Virus record (IMG/VR): IMGVR_UViG_3300043119_000044
Span: 1 to 34,293 of that record
From: a virus
Direction: 5' to 3' (one strand)
Length of the DNA stretch: 34,293 nt
The notes under the pieces are model-generated. The model saw only the letters and a program-made list of their open reading frames with translations. It was not told the DNA's origin and searched no databases. Made by a program: the position numbers and the translations under genes. How positions within the stretch are numbered: the first letter of the stretch is position 1; each line of letters opens with the position of its first letter. Of the stretch, positions 1-7,959 are shown in pieces.

Positions 1-2
1 TT

Positions 3-1592
3 ACAAAGAATAGCAGCACCTCTTCTGCTGTACCCGCAGCAGGGGACTTAACTAAAGGTGAGTTGGCGATTAACGTCACCGATAAGAAACTGTACACCAA
101 AGACAATAGTGCTACTGTTGTCAAGGTCGTAGGTTCGTTAGGTAATCAAGAAGCTAACGCTGTGGCGATCACAGGTGGTACAGTTGCAGGTGTTGCCCAG
201 ACAGGCGGCACTATCAACAACACCCCTATTGGTGCTACGACTGCTGCTGCTGTGACAGGTACAACCATCACTGCTACCACAGGCTTCTCTGGTACACTGA
301 CAGGTAACGTCACAGGCAATACCACAGGTACTCACACAGGTGCTGTGACAGGTAACGTAACTGGTAACTTGACAGGTAACGTCACAGCCTCTAGCGGTTC
401 CTCTACCTTTAACAACGTAACTATCAGTGGTTCGTTGGACATGGATGCAGGTAGCTCAGCTACTATCACTGGTTTGGCTACTCCTGTTAACAACAGCGAT
501 GCAGCTACCAAGATTTATGTAGATACAGCTATCAGTAACTTGATTGATGGTGCTCCAGCTAACTTGGATACCTTGAACGAGATTGCTGCTGCCTTGAATG
601 ATGATGCTAACTTAGCAGCAACACTGACAGCCTCTATCGCTACCAAAGTATCTAAGGCTGGTGACACCATGTCCGGTGCTCTGGCTATGGGTACTAACAA
701 GATCACAGGTTTAGGTACGCCTACAGCAGGTACAGACGCTACTACTAAGACTTACGTTGATGATGCTAATGCTTTGAAGCTGAGCTTGTCTGGTGGTACT
801 ATGTCTGGTGCTATCGCAATGGGCAGTAGCAAGATCACAGGTTTAGGTACTCCCACAGCAGGCACTGATGCTACCACTAAGACTTATGTTGATGGTATCT
901 TAGGTTCCGCTACCGCTGCTGCTGCTTCAGCCTCCGCTGCTGCAACCAGTGAGACTAACGCTGCTAACTCAGCCAGTGCAGCCTCTGGTAGTGCTTCTGC
1001 TGCTTCTGCCAGTGCCTCTAGTGCTGCTGCAAGCTATGACAGCTTTGATGATCGCTACCTTGGTGCTAAGACATCTGCTCCTACTGTGGACAATGATGGT
1101 AACACGTTGCTCACAGGCGCTATTTACTGGAACTCCACTAGCAGCACTCTGTGGGTATGGTCTGGTTCTGTCTGGACACAAGCTACCTTGACTGCTGGCA
1201 GCTTTGCTACTCTGGCAGGTACTGAGACACTGACCAACAAGACTATTGAAGCTGGTACGTTCACTAACGGTTACACCGAAGAAACGGTGACTGCCAACAC
1301 AAGCACGGCGTACACCATTGATTTAGCCAACGGCACTGTGCAAATCCTGACTCTGACAGGCAACTGCACTTACACCTTTCCAACACCAGTGGCTGGAAAG
1401 TCTTTTATCTTGGTACAAAAGCAAGATGGAACAGGCTCACGCACAGTGACATGGCCTGCCTCGGTTGATTGGCCCGGAGCAACCGCGCCCACGCTGACAG
1501 CTACAGCATCCAAGGCAGACAAGTTTGTGTTCACGGCCATTGACGGGTCTAACTGGCTTGGCAGTGTTGCTGGTCAGAACTACACCGTTTAA
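3..1592 (+). CDS. Tail fibre protein, 5' end cut by the window edge
   Basis: The reading frame is open to the left edge, so the gene begins outside the window; an internal TTG at 63 is not a credible start because the frame continues through it. About 529 residues are visible. Near the left edge is a GELAIN-type segment followed by DKKLYTKD, common in phage fibres. Next come short TGNVTG-type repeats, two copies of a KITGLGTPTAGTDATTKTYVD unit, an Ala/Ser-rich linker, the YDSFDDRYLGAK segment, and a C-terminal domain containing TVTWPASVDWPG and ending SVAGQNYTV. The family role is host recognition at the tail tip; the receptor cannot be read. From about base 1255 codon use shifts toward C-ending codons, suggesting that the C-terminal domain was exchanged. 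It directly precedes the propeller protein. Confidence 0.85.
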   Translation, partial: TKNSSTSSAVPAAGDLTKGELAINVTDKKLYTKDNSATVVKVVGSLGNQEANAVAITGGTVAGVAQTGGTINNTPIGATTAAAVTGTTITATTGFSGTLTGNVTGNTTGTHTGAVTGNVTGNLTGNVTASSGSSTFNNVTISGSLDMDAGSSATITGLATPVNNSDAATKIYVDTAISNLIDGAPANLDTLNEIAAALNDDANLAATLTASIATKVSKAGDTMSGALAMGTNKITGLGTPTAGTDATTKTYVDDANALKLSLSGGTMSGAIAMGSSKITGLGTPTAGTDATTKTYVDGILGSATAAAASASAAATSETNAANSASAASGSASAASASASSAAASYDSFDDRYLGAKTSAPTVDNDGNTLLTGAIYWNSTSSTLWVWSGSVWTQATLTAGSFATLAGTETLTNKTIEAGTFTNGYTEETVTANTSTAYTIDLANGTVQILTLTGNCTYTFPTPVAGKSFILVQKQDGTGSRTVTWPASVDWPGATAPTLTATASKADKFVFTAIDGSNWLGSVAGQNYTV

Positions 1593-1601
1593 GGGGTACT
1601 G

Positions 1602-3626
1602 ATGTTTAGTTCAAACACTACGGGACTGACAACGGGAACCGCGCCAAAGGCAATAGCGTTTGCTGAAGGCGCTGCACCATATATCAGAGTCTTTTCATGG
1701 GGAGCAAGTGGATTTACTGGAATATACTCAAGTCCAGCAACAACTTTGACAAGCACTGGTAACGCTGTTGCATTTAATCCAAATAGTTCTGCAATTGCTG
1801 TGGGCGATCTTGGCTCCCCTTACATTGCAGCTTATCCGTGGACTGCAAGCGGTTTTGGAACCAAATATTCCAACCCCGGAACTTTGCCGGACTATTCTGG
1901 AGAAGGTGTGGCTTTTAGCCCTAATGGGGCGGCCCTTGCAGTAAGTCATTCCTCTGGAACATATATTTCAATATATCCTTGGTCAGCCTCTGGGTTTGGA
2001 ACAAAGTATGCTGATCCGGCAACGCTTCCATCTCAAGCAGCTTATGCTGTTGCCTTCTCTCCGAATGGTAGTTATGTTGCTGTAGCACATCAAAATTCAC
2101 CTCGAGTTACCGCATATCCGTGGTCAGGTTCTGGATTTGGGACTAAATACGCCAATCCAGCAACAATTCCAACAGGAACTGGCCGAGCTATTGCGTTTAG
2201 CCCAAACAGTTCTGAAATTGTTGTTGCTCATGATACTTCACCGTATATCACAGCCTATCCTTGGTCGGCTTCTGGATTTGGAACTAAGTATTCTGATCCG
2301 GCAACGCTTCCAACGGGTAATGGTAAGGGTGTTTCTTTTAGTCCTAACGGAGCTGCCCTTGCAGTCGCGCATACTAGCGTTCCCTATATCACAGCGTATG
2401 CGTGGTCTAATTCCGGCTTTGGGGCCAAATACACAAATCCAGCAACAGAAGCAATCGGTCAAGGTAAATGTTGCGCTTTTAGCCCAGATGGTGGCGCACT
2501 TGCAGTTAACAATCAAGTTTACGCTTGGAGTAGTTCTGGCTTTGGAACCAAGTATTCTAATTCTCCTTTTATCAATGAAAATAATTCACCAAACGGAGTA
2601 GCTTGGTCTACAGTAGGCGATACACCTGCACCTATATATTCGATTGCTGTGGCACACACCATCACGCCATTTATCACCGCCTACCCTTGGAGCGCTTCTG
2701 GTTTTGGTACTAAATATGCTAACCCTGCAACACTTCCAGCAAGCACTGGTCGAGGTGTTTCTTTTAGCCCTAATGGTTCTGCTATAGCTGTGGCTCACTC
2801 TACTACACCCTTTGTTTCGGCTTACCCGTGGAGTGATTCTGGATTCGGGACTAAGTATGCTAATCCATCAACACTACCAACTGGTACTTGTCTAAGTGTA
2901 GCATTTAGCCCTGATAACGCTAATATTGCAGTGGCTCACGGCACAACGCCATTCATTACCGCCTACCCTTGGAGCAGTTCTGGTTTTGGGACTAAATATA
3001 CAAACCCAGCCACACTACCTACTGGGCAGGGTCTAAGTGTTAAATTTAGCCCTAATGGTTCTGCTATTGCTGTAGCTCACGACATAACGCCATTTGTATC
3101 TGCTTACCCTTGGAGTGGCTCTGGTTTTGGCACTAAATACAGTAATCCAGCGACACTCCCGGTAGGTGGAGGTGAGGGTCTTGCTTTTAGTCCCAATAGC
3201 AGTTATGTTGCAGTAGCACAAGCATCAAGTCCATATATTTCAGTTTATCCTTGGAGTGGTTCTGGATTTGGAACCAAGTATTCTGACCCAGCAACACTAC
3301 CAACAGGAACTGGTCAAGATGTGGCGTTCAGCCCTGATAACGCTAATTTGGCGGTATCTCACGCGACATCACCGTTTATCACAGTTTACCCTTGGTCTGG
3401 CTCGGGGTTTGGGACTAAGTATTCTGATCCGGCAACGCTTCCAGCAAGCACTGGTATTGGTGTTTCATTTAGCCCTGATGGTTTAGCAATTGCAGTGGCT
3501 CACGGCACAACGCCATTTATCACCGCCTACCCTTGGAGTGGGTCAGGGTTTGGAGCAAAATATGCCAACCCCGCAACACTTCCAGCAAGCACTGGAAACG
3601 GTGTCGCATTCGGTAAAATTAACTAA
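1602..3626 (+). CDS. Double beta-propeller repeat protein, probable tail tip or receptor-binding protein
   Basis: This 674-residue protein is almost wholly made of WD40/PD40-like repeats. After a 16-residue N-terminus there are 14 repeats: the first is short (38 residues), repeats 2-6 and 9-14 are exactly 47, repeat 7 is 42 and repeat 8 is 53 with a unique insert. A lone final strand, GVAFGKIN, matches the first strand of a repeat, as in the closing strand of beta propellers. Each repeat carries VAFSPNG, AVAH, ITAYPWSGSGFGTKY and NPATLP. The irregular repeats 7/8 at mid-protein suggest two seven-bladed propellers. The ATG has a good AAGGGG site. Position between the tail fibre and tail chaperone suggests a virion surface role, but no enzyme motif or receptor is recognisable. 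A single large propeller is a less likely alternative. Confidence 0.85.
   Translation: MFSSNTTGLTTGTAPKAIAFAEGAAPYIRVFSWGASGFTGIYSSPATTLTSTGNAVAFNPNSSAIAVGDLGSPYIAAYPWTASGFGTKYSNPGTLPDYSGEGVAFSPNGAALAVSHSSGTYISIYPWSASGFGTKYADPATLPSQAAYAVAFSPNGSYVAVAHQNSPRVTAYPWSGSGFGTKYANPATIPTGTGRAIAFSPNSSEIVVAHDTSPYITAYPWSASGFGTKYSDPATLPTGNGKGVSFSPNGAALAVAHTSVPYITAYAWSNSGFGAKYTNPATEAIGQGKCCAFSPDGGALAVNNQVYAWSSSGFGTKYSNSPFINENNSPNGVAWSTVGDTPAPIYSIAVAHTITPFITAYPWSASGFGTKYANPATLPASTGRGVSFSPNGSAIAVAHSTTPFVSAYPWSDSGFGTKYANPSTLPTGTCLSVAFSPDNANIAVAHGTTPFITAYPWSSSGFGTKYTNPATLPTGQGLSVKFSPNGSAIAVAHDITPFVSAYPWSGSGFGTKYSNPATLPVGGGEGLAFSPNSSYVAVAQASSPYISVYPWSGSGFGTKYSDPATLPTGTGQDVAFSPDNANLAVSHATSPFITVYPWSGSGFGTKYSDPATLPASTGIGVSFSPDGLAIAVAHGTTPFITAYPWSGSGFGAKYANPATLPASTGNGVAFGKIN
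1650..3599 (+). repeat. Fourteen tandem repeats of about 141 bp inside the propeller gene
   Basis: The DNA repeats every 141 bp, matching the 47-residue protein period. Copies share blocks encoding SGFGTKY and NPATLP but differ at many synonymous positions, so this is an old, selected protein repeat, not recent satellite expansion. Repeats 1, 7 and 8 differ in length. Confidence 0.9.
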
Positions 3627-3635
3627 AGGAAAATC

Positions 3636-3902
3636 ATGTCAGATAAAACCATTGAAGCCCCAAAGACCCGCGAAGAAATCTTGGCGATGTCCCTTGAAGC
3701 GCGTGAACAAGAAATCATGCACTACCAGATCAACATCGACAACTACACGTTGGCGCTTGAAGAGATGGGCTACATGCCTGCCTCAGAGCGTGCTGAACTG
3801 GCTGGCTTTGCCGAGCAGATTCGCGGCCTGCTGACCTCTGAGATTTTGGAACAGAAGAAGGCCAAGATCATGATGGCCGTCATCAAGAAACAAGTGGGGT
3901 AA
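3636..3902 (+). CDS. Small helical protein of unknown function in the tail cassette
   Basis: The protein has 88 residues and is charged and mostly helical by composition, with EEILAMSLEAREQEIMHYQI then a second helical stretch ending in KIMMAVIKKQVG. I recognise no domain. The start has an AAAGGA ribosome site. It lies nine bases after the propeller gene and four bases before the tail assembly chaperone gene, and shares their C-ending codon use, so it probably travels with them as part of a tail-tip module. A fibre chaperone is possible but unproven. Confidence 0.75.
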   Translation: MSDKTIEAPKTREEILAMSLEAREQEIMHYQINIDNYTLALEEMGYMPASERAELAGFAEQIRGLLTSEILEQKKAKIMMAVIKKQVG

Positions 3903-3905
3903 TCC

Positions 3906-4355
3906 ATGCACGCACTCATCGAAAACGGGGCTGTCAAGCAGTACCCATATGGCCTTTTTCAACTGAAGGCTGACAACCCATTTACCAGCTTTCCGGCTCA
4001 AGCCACCGATGAGATGCTGTCTTCATTTGGTGTTGAGCGCGTGTTCTTTGCGACACCACCAGAACTGACAAACACTCAAGTTCTGGTGGAAGGCACTCCA
4101 GTAATTGCTGACAACCGTTGGACGCAAGTGTTCACTGTGCGCGACATGACTACCGATGAGGTTGCAAACCGCAACGCAGGTCAAGCAGCATCTATCCGTG
4201 CCGAGCGCAACGACAAGCTGGCCGCTTCCGATTGGACTCAGGTTGCTGATGCTCCTGTGAATCAAGCTGCATGGGCTACATACCGTCAAGCATTGCGTGA
4301 TGTAACAGCACAAGCAGGCTTTCCTTGGACTATTGAATGGCCTACACAGCCATAA
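3906..4355 (+). CDS. Phage tail assembly chaperone (Phage_tail_APC-like)
   Basis: The 149-residue protein starts with [20 protein letters not shown] and ends with a segment in which [24 protein letters not shown] and [10 protein letters not shown] stand out. These are hallmarks of the Phage_tail_APC family, small proteins encoded next to tail fibres and thought to assist fibre or tail assembly. The middle part is variable in the family and unremarkable here. Codon use matches the two genes upstream and differs from those downstream, supporting a shared foreign origin for the cassette. Annotation as a fibre assembly factor is family knowledge; its partner here is inferred from position. Confidence 0.8.
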   Translation: MHALIENGAVKQYPYGLFQLKADNPFTSFPAQATDEMLSSFGVERVFFATPPELTNTQVLVEGTPVIADNRWTQVFTVRDMTTDEVANRNAGQAASIRAERNDKLAASDWTQVADAPVNQAAWATYRQALRDVTAQAGFPWTIEWPTQP

Positions 4356-4366
4356 GGAGAAAGACA

Positions 4367-4531
4367 ATGCCACTTAAAAAAGGTAAGTCAGATAAGACTA
4401 TCAGTGAGAATATCTCTATGATGGTTAAAGAGGGTAAACCACAGAAGCAAGCTGTTGCTATTGCTCTCTCCGAAGCTGGTAAAGATAAGCCAGCTAAGAA
4501 GCCTAAAAAGACCCGTAAAAATACTGCTTGA
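4367..4531 (+). CDS. Small basic conserved phage protein (DUF6496-like)
   Basis: I chose the ATG at 4367 because AAGGAG lies just upstream and the protein then begins [16 protein letters not shown], as this small phage family usually does. An upstream in-frame ATG at 4337 would overlap the chaperone gene and lacks such a site. The 54-residue product continues with [18 protein letters not shown] and ends in a Lys-rich tail, so it is strongly basic. The family has no known function; nucleic acid binding is a guess from charge. Its TGA stop codon lies inside the -35 box of the next promoter. Confidence 0.75.
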   Translation: MPLKKGKSDKTISENISMMVKEGKPQKQAVAIALSEAGKDKPAKKPKKTRKNTA

Positions 4532-4556
4532 CTTTAACGTCTAACTGTGGTAAAAT
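4528..4556 (+). promoter_or_regulatory. Sigma-70 promoter with extended -10, upstream of the tail adaptor gene
   Basis: TTGACT (4528-4533) and TAAAAT (4551-4556) are separated by 17 bases, and TGG directly precedes the -10 as an extended -10. The TGA inside TTGACT is the stop codon of the preceding gene. It would drive the tail adaptor, ejection and lysis genes. Confidence 0.75.
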
Positions 4557-4583
4557 AGTGTATATAACTAAAGGAACATAAGG

Positions 4584-5237
4584 ATGGCTTCAACCTATCT
4601 ACAACTGGTTAACAACGTACTCACAAGGTTGCGGGAGACTGAGGTATCCTCGGTTCAAGACACTCCTTATAGTTCTTTGATTGGTGTATTTGTTAACGAT
4701 GCTAAGCGTGAGGTAGAGGATGCTTACGAATGGAATGCTTTGAGCACTACAATCGTTATCCCTACTGTCGCTGGTCAACGTAACTACACACTTACTGGAT
4801 CAGGTGAACGATTCAGGACAAGTGATGTAATCAATGACACAGAAGATGTGCCTATGCGTCAGGCCTCTCAAGTATGGCTTAATCGTCAATACTACACAGG
4901 CACTGTGCAGGATGCAGCTCCTTGCTACTACAGTTACAATGGTGTTACCGCTGGTGGTGATAACAAAGTAGACCTCTGGCCTCAACCTGATGCTGTATAT
5001 CAGATTCGCTTTGAGTTAACAGTACCTCAAGTAGACTTGGCTAACAACGGTGATACCCTTATCGTCCCTGCTCACTTAGTACAGCTCTTAGCCTATGCTA
5101 AAGCTATCGGTGAACGTGGTGAAGATGGTGGTTCTGCCTTCGGTGAAGTCTTCCAACAATACCGTTTAGCCTTGGCTGATGCTGTGGCTATTGAGCGTAA
5201 CCGCTACGATGACCAAGTAGTCTGGACAGGTGTTTAA
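4584..5237 (+). CDS. Head-to-tail adaptor / tail tubular A-like structural protein
   Basis: The 217-residue protein starts YLQLVNNVLTRLRETEVSSV and contains the FVNDAKREVEDAYEWNAL segment typical of podovirus adaptor proteins (T7 gp11 / P22 gp4 region). A C-terminal helical part, LLAYAKAIGERGEDGGSAF, follows a beta-rich middle. Such proteins bind below the portal and close the head or form the upper tail tube. It is the first gene after the 4528 promoter and lies two bases upstream of the gp10-like gene, the usual partner. The exact family (gp11-like or gp4-like) cannot be settled by eye. Confidence 0.8.
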   Translation: MASTYLQLVNNVLTRLRETEVSSVQDTPYSSLIGVFVNDAKREVEDAYEWNALSTTIVIPTVAGQRNYTLTGSGERFRTSDVINDTEDVPMRQASQVWLNRQYYTGTVQDAAPCYYSYNGVTAGGDNKVDLWPQPDAVYQIRFELTVPQVDLANNGDTLIVPAHLVQLLAYAKAIGERGEDGGSAFGEVFQQYRLALADAVAIERNRYDDQVVWTGV

Positions 5238-5239
5238 TC

Positions 5240-6778
5240 ATGGTAGCTAAACTTCTAACGACAACCATTGCTGCTCCCGGCTTCAAAGGAGTGAATACCC
5301 AAGACTCTTCGATCACGTTAGAGGATGGTTTTGCTACCGTAGCTAATAACTGTGTCATTGATAAGTTTGGTCGTATCGGTGCTCGTAAAGGGTGGGTTCC
5401 TGCTCACGCAAGCAACGGTACATTGAGCACAGAGCCTGTCAAAGCCATTGATGAGCTTATCACTGTTGCTGGTGACTCTTATGTCATTGCAGCAGGTAAC
5501 AATAAGTTATTCAAGCTGGTAGGCAGTACCTTAACTGAGTTAACCTATGGTGGTGGCGGTACGGCTCCTACGATCACAGACAGTAACTGGCAGATGGCTT
5601 CTCTGAACAGTTGCTTGTATATGTATCAGGCAGGTCATGATCCCTTGGTGTTCGATCCTGCTGTAAGTACTACTACGTATCGTCGTATCTCTGAGAAGTC
5701 AGGATATGTAGGTACTGTGTCTAATAACAACTGTGCTATCAGTGCTTATGGTCGGGTATGGACAGCTAACAACAGTACCGACAAGAGCACAATACAGTTC
5801 TCTGACCTTCTCTCTGGACACATCTTGAGTACAGGCACTGCTGGTACTCTTAACGTATCTCAGGTGTGGCCTGCTGGCGGTGATGAGATCATGGCCCTAG
5901 CTGCACACAATAACTTCTTGATTGTCTTTGGCCGTAGACAGATACTGATCTACGCTAATGCTAACAGCCCCAATGATCTGTCTTTGTCAGATGCTATCAC
6001 AGGCACTGGATGCTTTGCTCGTGATTCGGTGGTTGTGACAGGTGGTGACGTGTTGTTCCTCTCAGATGCTGGTGTTAAGTCCCTGATGCGAACCATCCAA
6101 GAGAAGTCAGCACCTATGCGAGACATCAGTGCTAACGTACGTGATGACTTAGTGTTCGAGCTTACCACAGAAGACCCTGACGAAATCAAGGCTGTGTACT
6201 CTGATAAGGATGCCTTCTATCTGTTGTCTCTCCCTGCTCGTCAGTTAGTCTATTGCTTCGATATGCGAGTGATGCTGCCTAACGGAGCTAACCGAACAAC
6301 TACTTGGGATGGCTTACTCCCCTACGCTATCAAGTACACCCGTAACAAAGACTTACTGATTGGTAAGCCCGGATACATCGGTAAGTACGATGGCTACAAG
6401 GACAATGCAGATAGCTACCTGATGCGTTACTACACTAACTACTTCGACTTCGCTGCTCCAACAGTGATTAAGATCATGAAGAAGGTAGGTATCACAGTTA
6501 TTGGTGGTCAAGGCTACGGTGTTACGTTGAAGTTCGGCTTTGACTACAGTGACATTCTGAACAGCCGACAGTTTGCACTGGCTAATGCCTCTGTAGCTGA
6601 GTACAACATTGCTGAGTACAACATCGGTGAGTATGGTGGATCAGCCTTTGATAATAAAGTTATCAACATCGGTGGCTCAGGTAAGGTTATTCAATTAGGT
6701 TTTGAGACTACTGTCTTCAATAAACCTGTATCAATTCAAAAACTGGACGTTTACGTTAAGACAGGAAAGACTCGTTAA
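5240..6778 (+). CDS. Tail tube / packaged-DNA stabilisation protein (P22 gp10-like)
   Basis: The protein has 512 residues, close to P22 gp10. It opens with TTTIAAPGFKGVNTQDSSI and has NNCVIDKFGRIGARKGW near residue 40, a pattern usual for phage tail tubular B / gp10-like proteins. The rest is beta-rich with repeated short blocks such as FLIVFGRRQILIYAN and GDVLFLSDAGVKSLM, consistent with a propeller fold. Near the C-terminus is a short internal repeat (AEYNIAEYNIGEY). The family forms the distal tail tube or plug that retains packaged DNA. It follows the adaptor gene by two bases. Confidence 0.8.
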   Translation: MVAKLLTTTIAAPGFKGVNTQDSSITLEDGFATVANNCVIDKFGRIGARKGWVPAHASNGTLSTEPVKAIDELITVAGDSYVIAAGNNKLFKLVGSTLTELTYGGGGTAPTITDSNWQMASLNSCLYMYQAGHDPLVFDPAVSTTTYRRISEKSGYVGTVSNNNCAISAYGRVWTANNSTDKSTIQFSDLLSGHILSTGTAGTLNVSQVWPAGGDEIMALAAHNNFLIVFGRRQILIYANANSPNDLSLSDAITGTGCFARDSVVVTGGDVLFLSDAGVKSLMRTIQEKSAPMRDISANVRDDLVFELTTEDPDEIKAVYSDKDAFYLLSLPARQLVYCFDMRVMLPNGANRTTTWDGLLPYAIKYTRNKDLLIGKPGYIGKYDGYKDNADSYLMRYYTNYFDFAAPTVIKIMKKVGITVIGGQGYGVTLKFGFDYSDILNSRQFALANASVAEYNIAEYNIGEYGGSAFDNKVINIGGSGKVIQLGFETTVFNKPVSIQKLDVYVKTGKTR

Positions 6779-6779
6779 T

Positions 6780-7010
6780 ATGTCAAACTATACAAAGAGT
6801 ACTAACTTTGCCGTTAAGGATACTTTACCAACAGGTAATGCTGGTAAAATCATTAAAGGCACTGAGATTGATACTGAATACAATAACATTGCTTCAGCCA
6901 TCAGCTCTAAAGGTGATTCTAACAATGGTGCTTTTACAGGCACTACAACAATGGTTAACCTGACTGTATCAGGTACGTTTAATGCAACAGTTGATGGTGG
7001 GAGTTACTAA
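6780..7010 (+). CDS. Small tail protein resembling a fibre N-terminal module
   Basis: I use the ATG at 6780, immediately after the gp10-like stop; in-frame codons further upstream lie inside that gene. The 76-residue product has NYTKSTNFAVKDTLPTGN and GKIIKGTEIDTEYNNIASAI, a motif that in many podoviruses begins the tail fibre and attaches it to the tail. Here it ends soon after (TVSGTFNATVDGG), so it is either a stand-alone adaptor or the remnant of a fibre whose distal part is now encoded elsewhere. The stop and the next start share a base (TAATG). Confidence 0.75.
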   Translation: MSNYTKSTNFAVKDTLPTGNAGKIIKGTEIDTEYNNIASAISSKGDSNNGAFTGTTTMVNLTVSGTFNATVDGGSY

Positions 7011-7948
7011 TGGCTGACTTTGATTGGACTTCTTTACTCGCTCCTTCTATTGGTGCTTTAGGTACAGCCTACGCAGCTAACCAAGCAGCAGGTAATGCTA
7101 CCGCATCGGCGAACCAAGCTGCACAAATGGCTCAGTTCCGTCCTGTTGGTGTTACCTCTCGCTTCGGTAAGTCAGGCTTTCAGTATGGCCCTCAAGGTGA
7201 ACTGGTTGGTGCAGGCTACCAAGTAGCTCCTGATGTTGCTGCAATGCGTGAGAGCTTGCTTGGAATGGCAGGCTCAGGTCTGTCACAGGCTCAGTTGGCC
7301 CAACAGATGCAAGGTGGAATTACCACAGCAGGTCAAGGCTTGTTTAACCTCGGTCAACAGTATGTTGGTGAAAGTCCTCAGGCTGTAGCTCAGAACTACA
7401 TGACTCAGCAGCAGGGTTTACTTGCTCCGGGACGTGAACAGCAGTTAGCTCAGTTGACTAACCAACAGCAGCAACAAGGTCGTTTAGGTCTTGCCACAGG
7501 CGGTACAGCAGCAGGCTACACAGCAGGTGCTCCCGGCTTACAAGCTACCAACCCACAGATGGCTGCTTACTACAACGCTATGGCTCAGCAGGATGCTCAG
7601 TTGGCTGCTAATGCTAACCAAGCAGGTCAACAGCAAGTTACCTTCGGTCAAGGCTTGATGACAGGTGGTATTAACCTGAACAATGCTGGCTACGGTATGC
7701 AGTCCAATGCTCTGGTTCCATATACCAACTTCTTGCAAGGTGCTCAGAATGCTGAAAACTTAGGCATAAATGCATTGACAGCAGGTCAAAGCTTAGGCTC
7801 AGCAGCAGCTTCTAGCAACCAAGCAGCAGCTAATCAGTACATGGGTGGACAGAACATTGCTAACACTGCTAACCGTGCTGCTGTTACAGGTGCTGTTGCA
7901 GGTTTGACTGATCCTATTGCACAGTTGATTGCAAGCTTAACCCGTTAA
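7010..7948 (+). CDS. Internal virion / DNA ejection protein 1, Ala-Gln rich
   Basis: The 312-residue protein is very rich in Ala, Gln and Gly, with long helical stretches (LAQLTNQQQQQGRLGLATGG and similar) and few charges. This composition and its place directly after the tail genes match small DNA-transfer proteins of P22-like podoviruses. An N-terminal hydrophobic segment (LAPSIGALGTAYAANQAA) may insert in membrane. No catalytic motif is seen. The three successive genes to 10724 probably form the ejection complex; which corresponds to which P22 or T7 protein cannot be decided. Confidence 0.7.
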   Translation: MADFDWTSLLAPSIGALGTAYAANQAAGNATASANQAAQMAQFRPVGVTSRFGKSGFQYGPQGELVGAGYQVAPDVAAMRESLLGMAGSGLSQAQLAQQMQGGITTAGQGLFNLGQQYVGESPQAVAQNYMTQQQGLLAPGREQQLAQLTNQQQQQGRLGLATGGTAAGYTAGAPGLQATNPQMAAYYNAMAQQDAQLAANANQAGQQQVTFGQGLMTGGINLNNAGYGMQSNALVPYTNFLQGAQNAENLGINALTAGQSLGSAAASSNQAAANQYMGGQNIANTANRAAVTGAVAGLTDPIAQLIASLTR

Positions 7949-7959
7949 GGAATACGATA

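Noticed and set aside
1650-3599. CRISPR array or satellite DNA
   Set aside because: Repeats are 141 bp, in frame, and vary at synonymous sites; they encode propeller blades.
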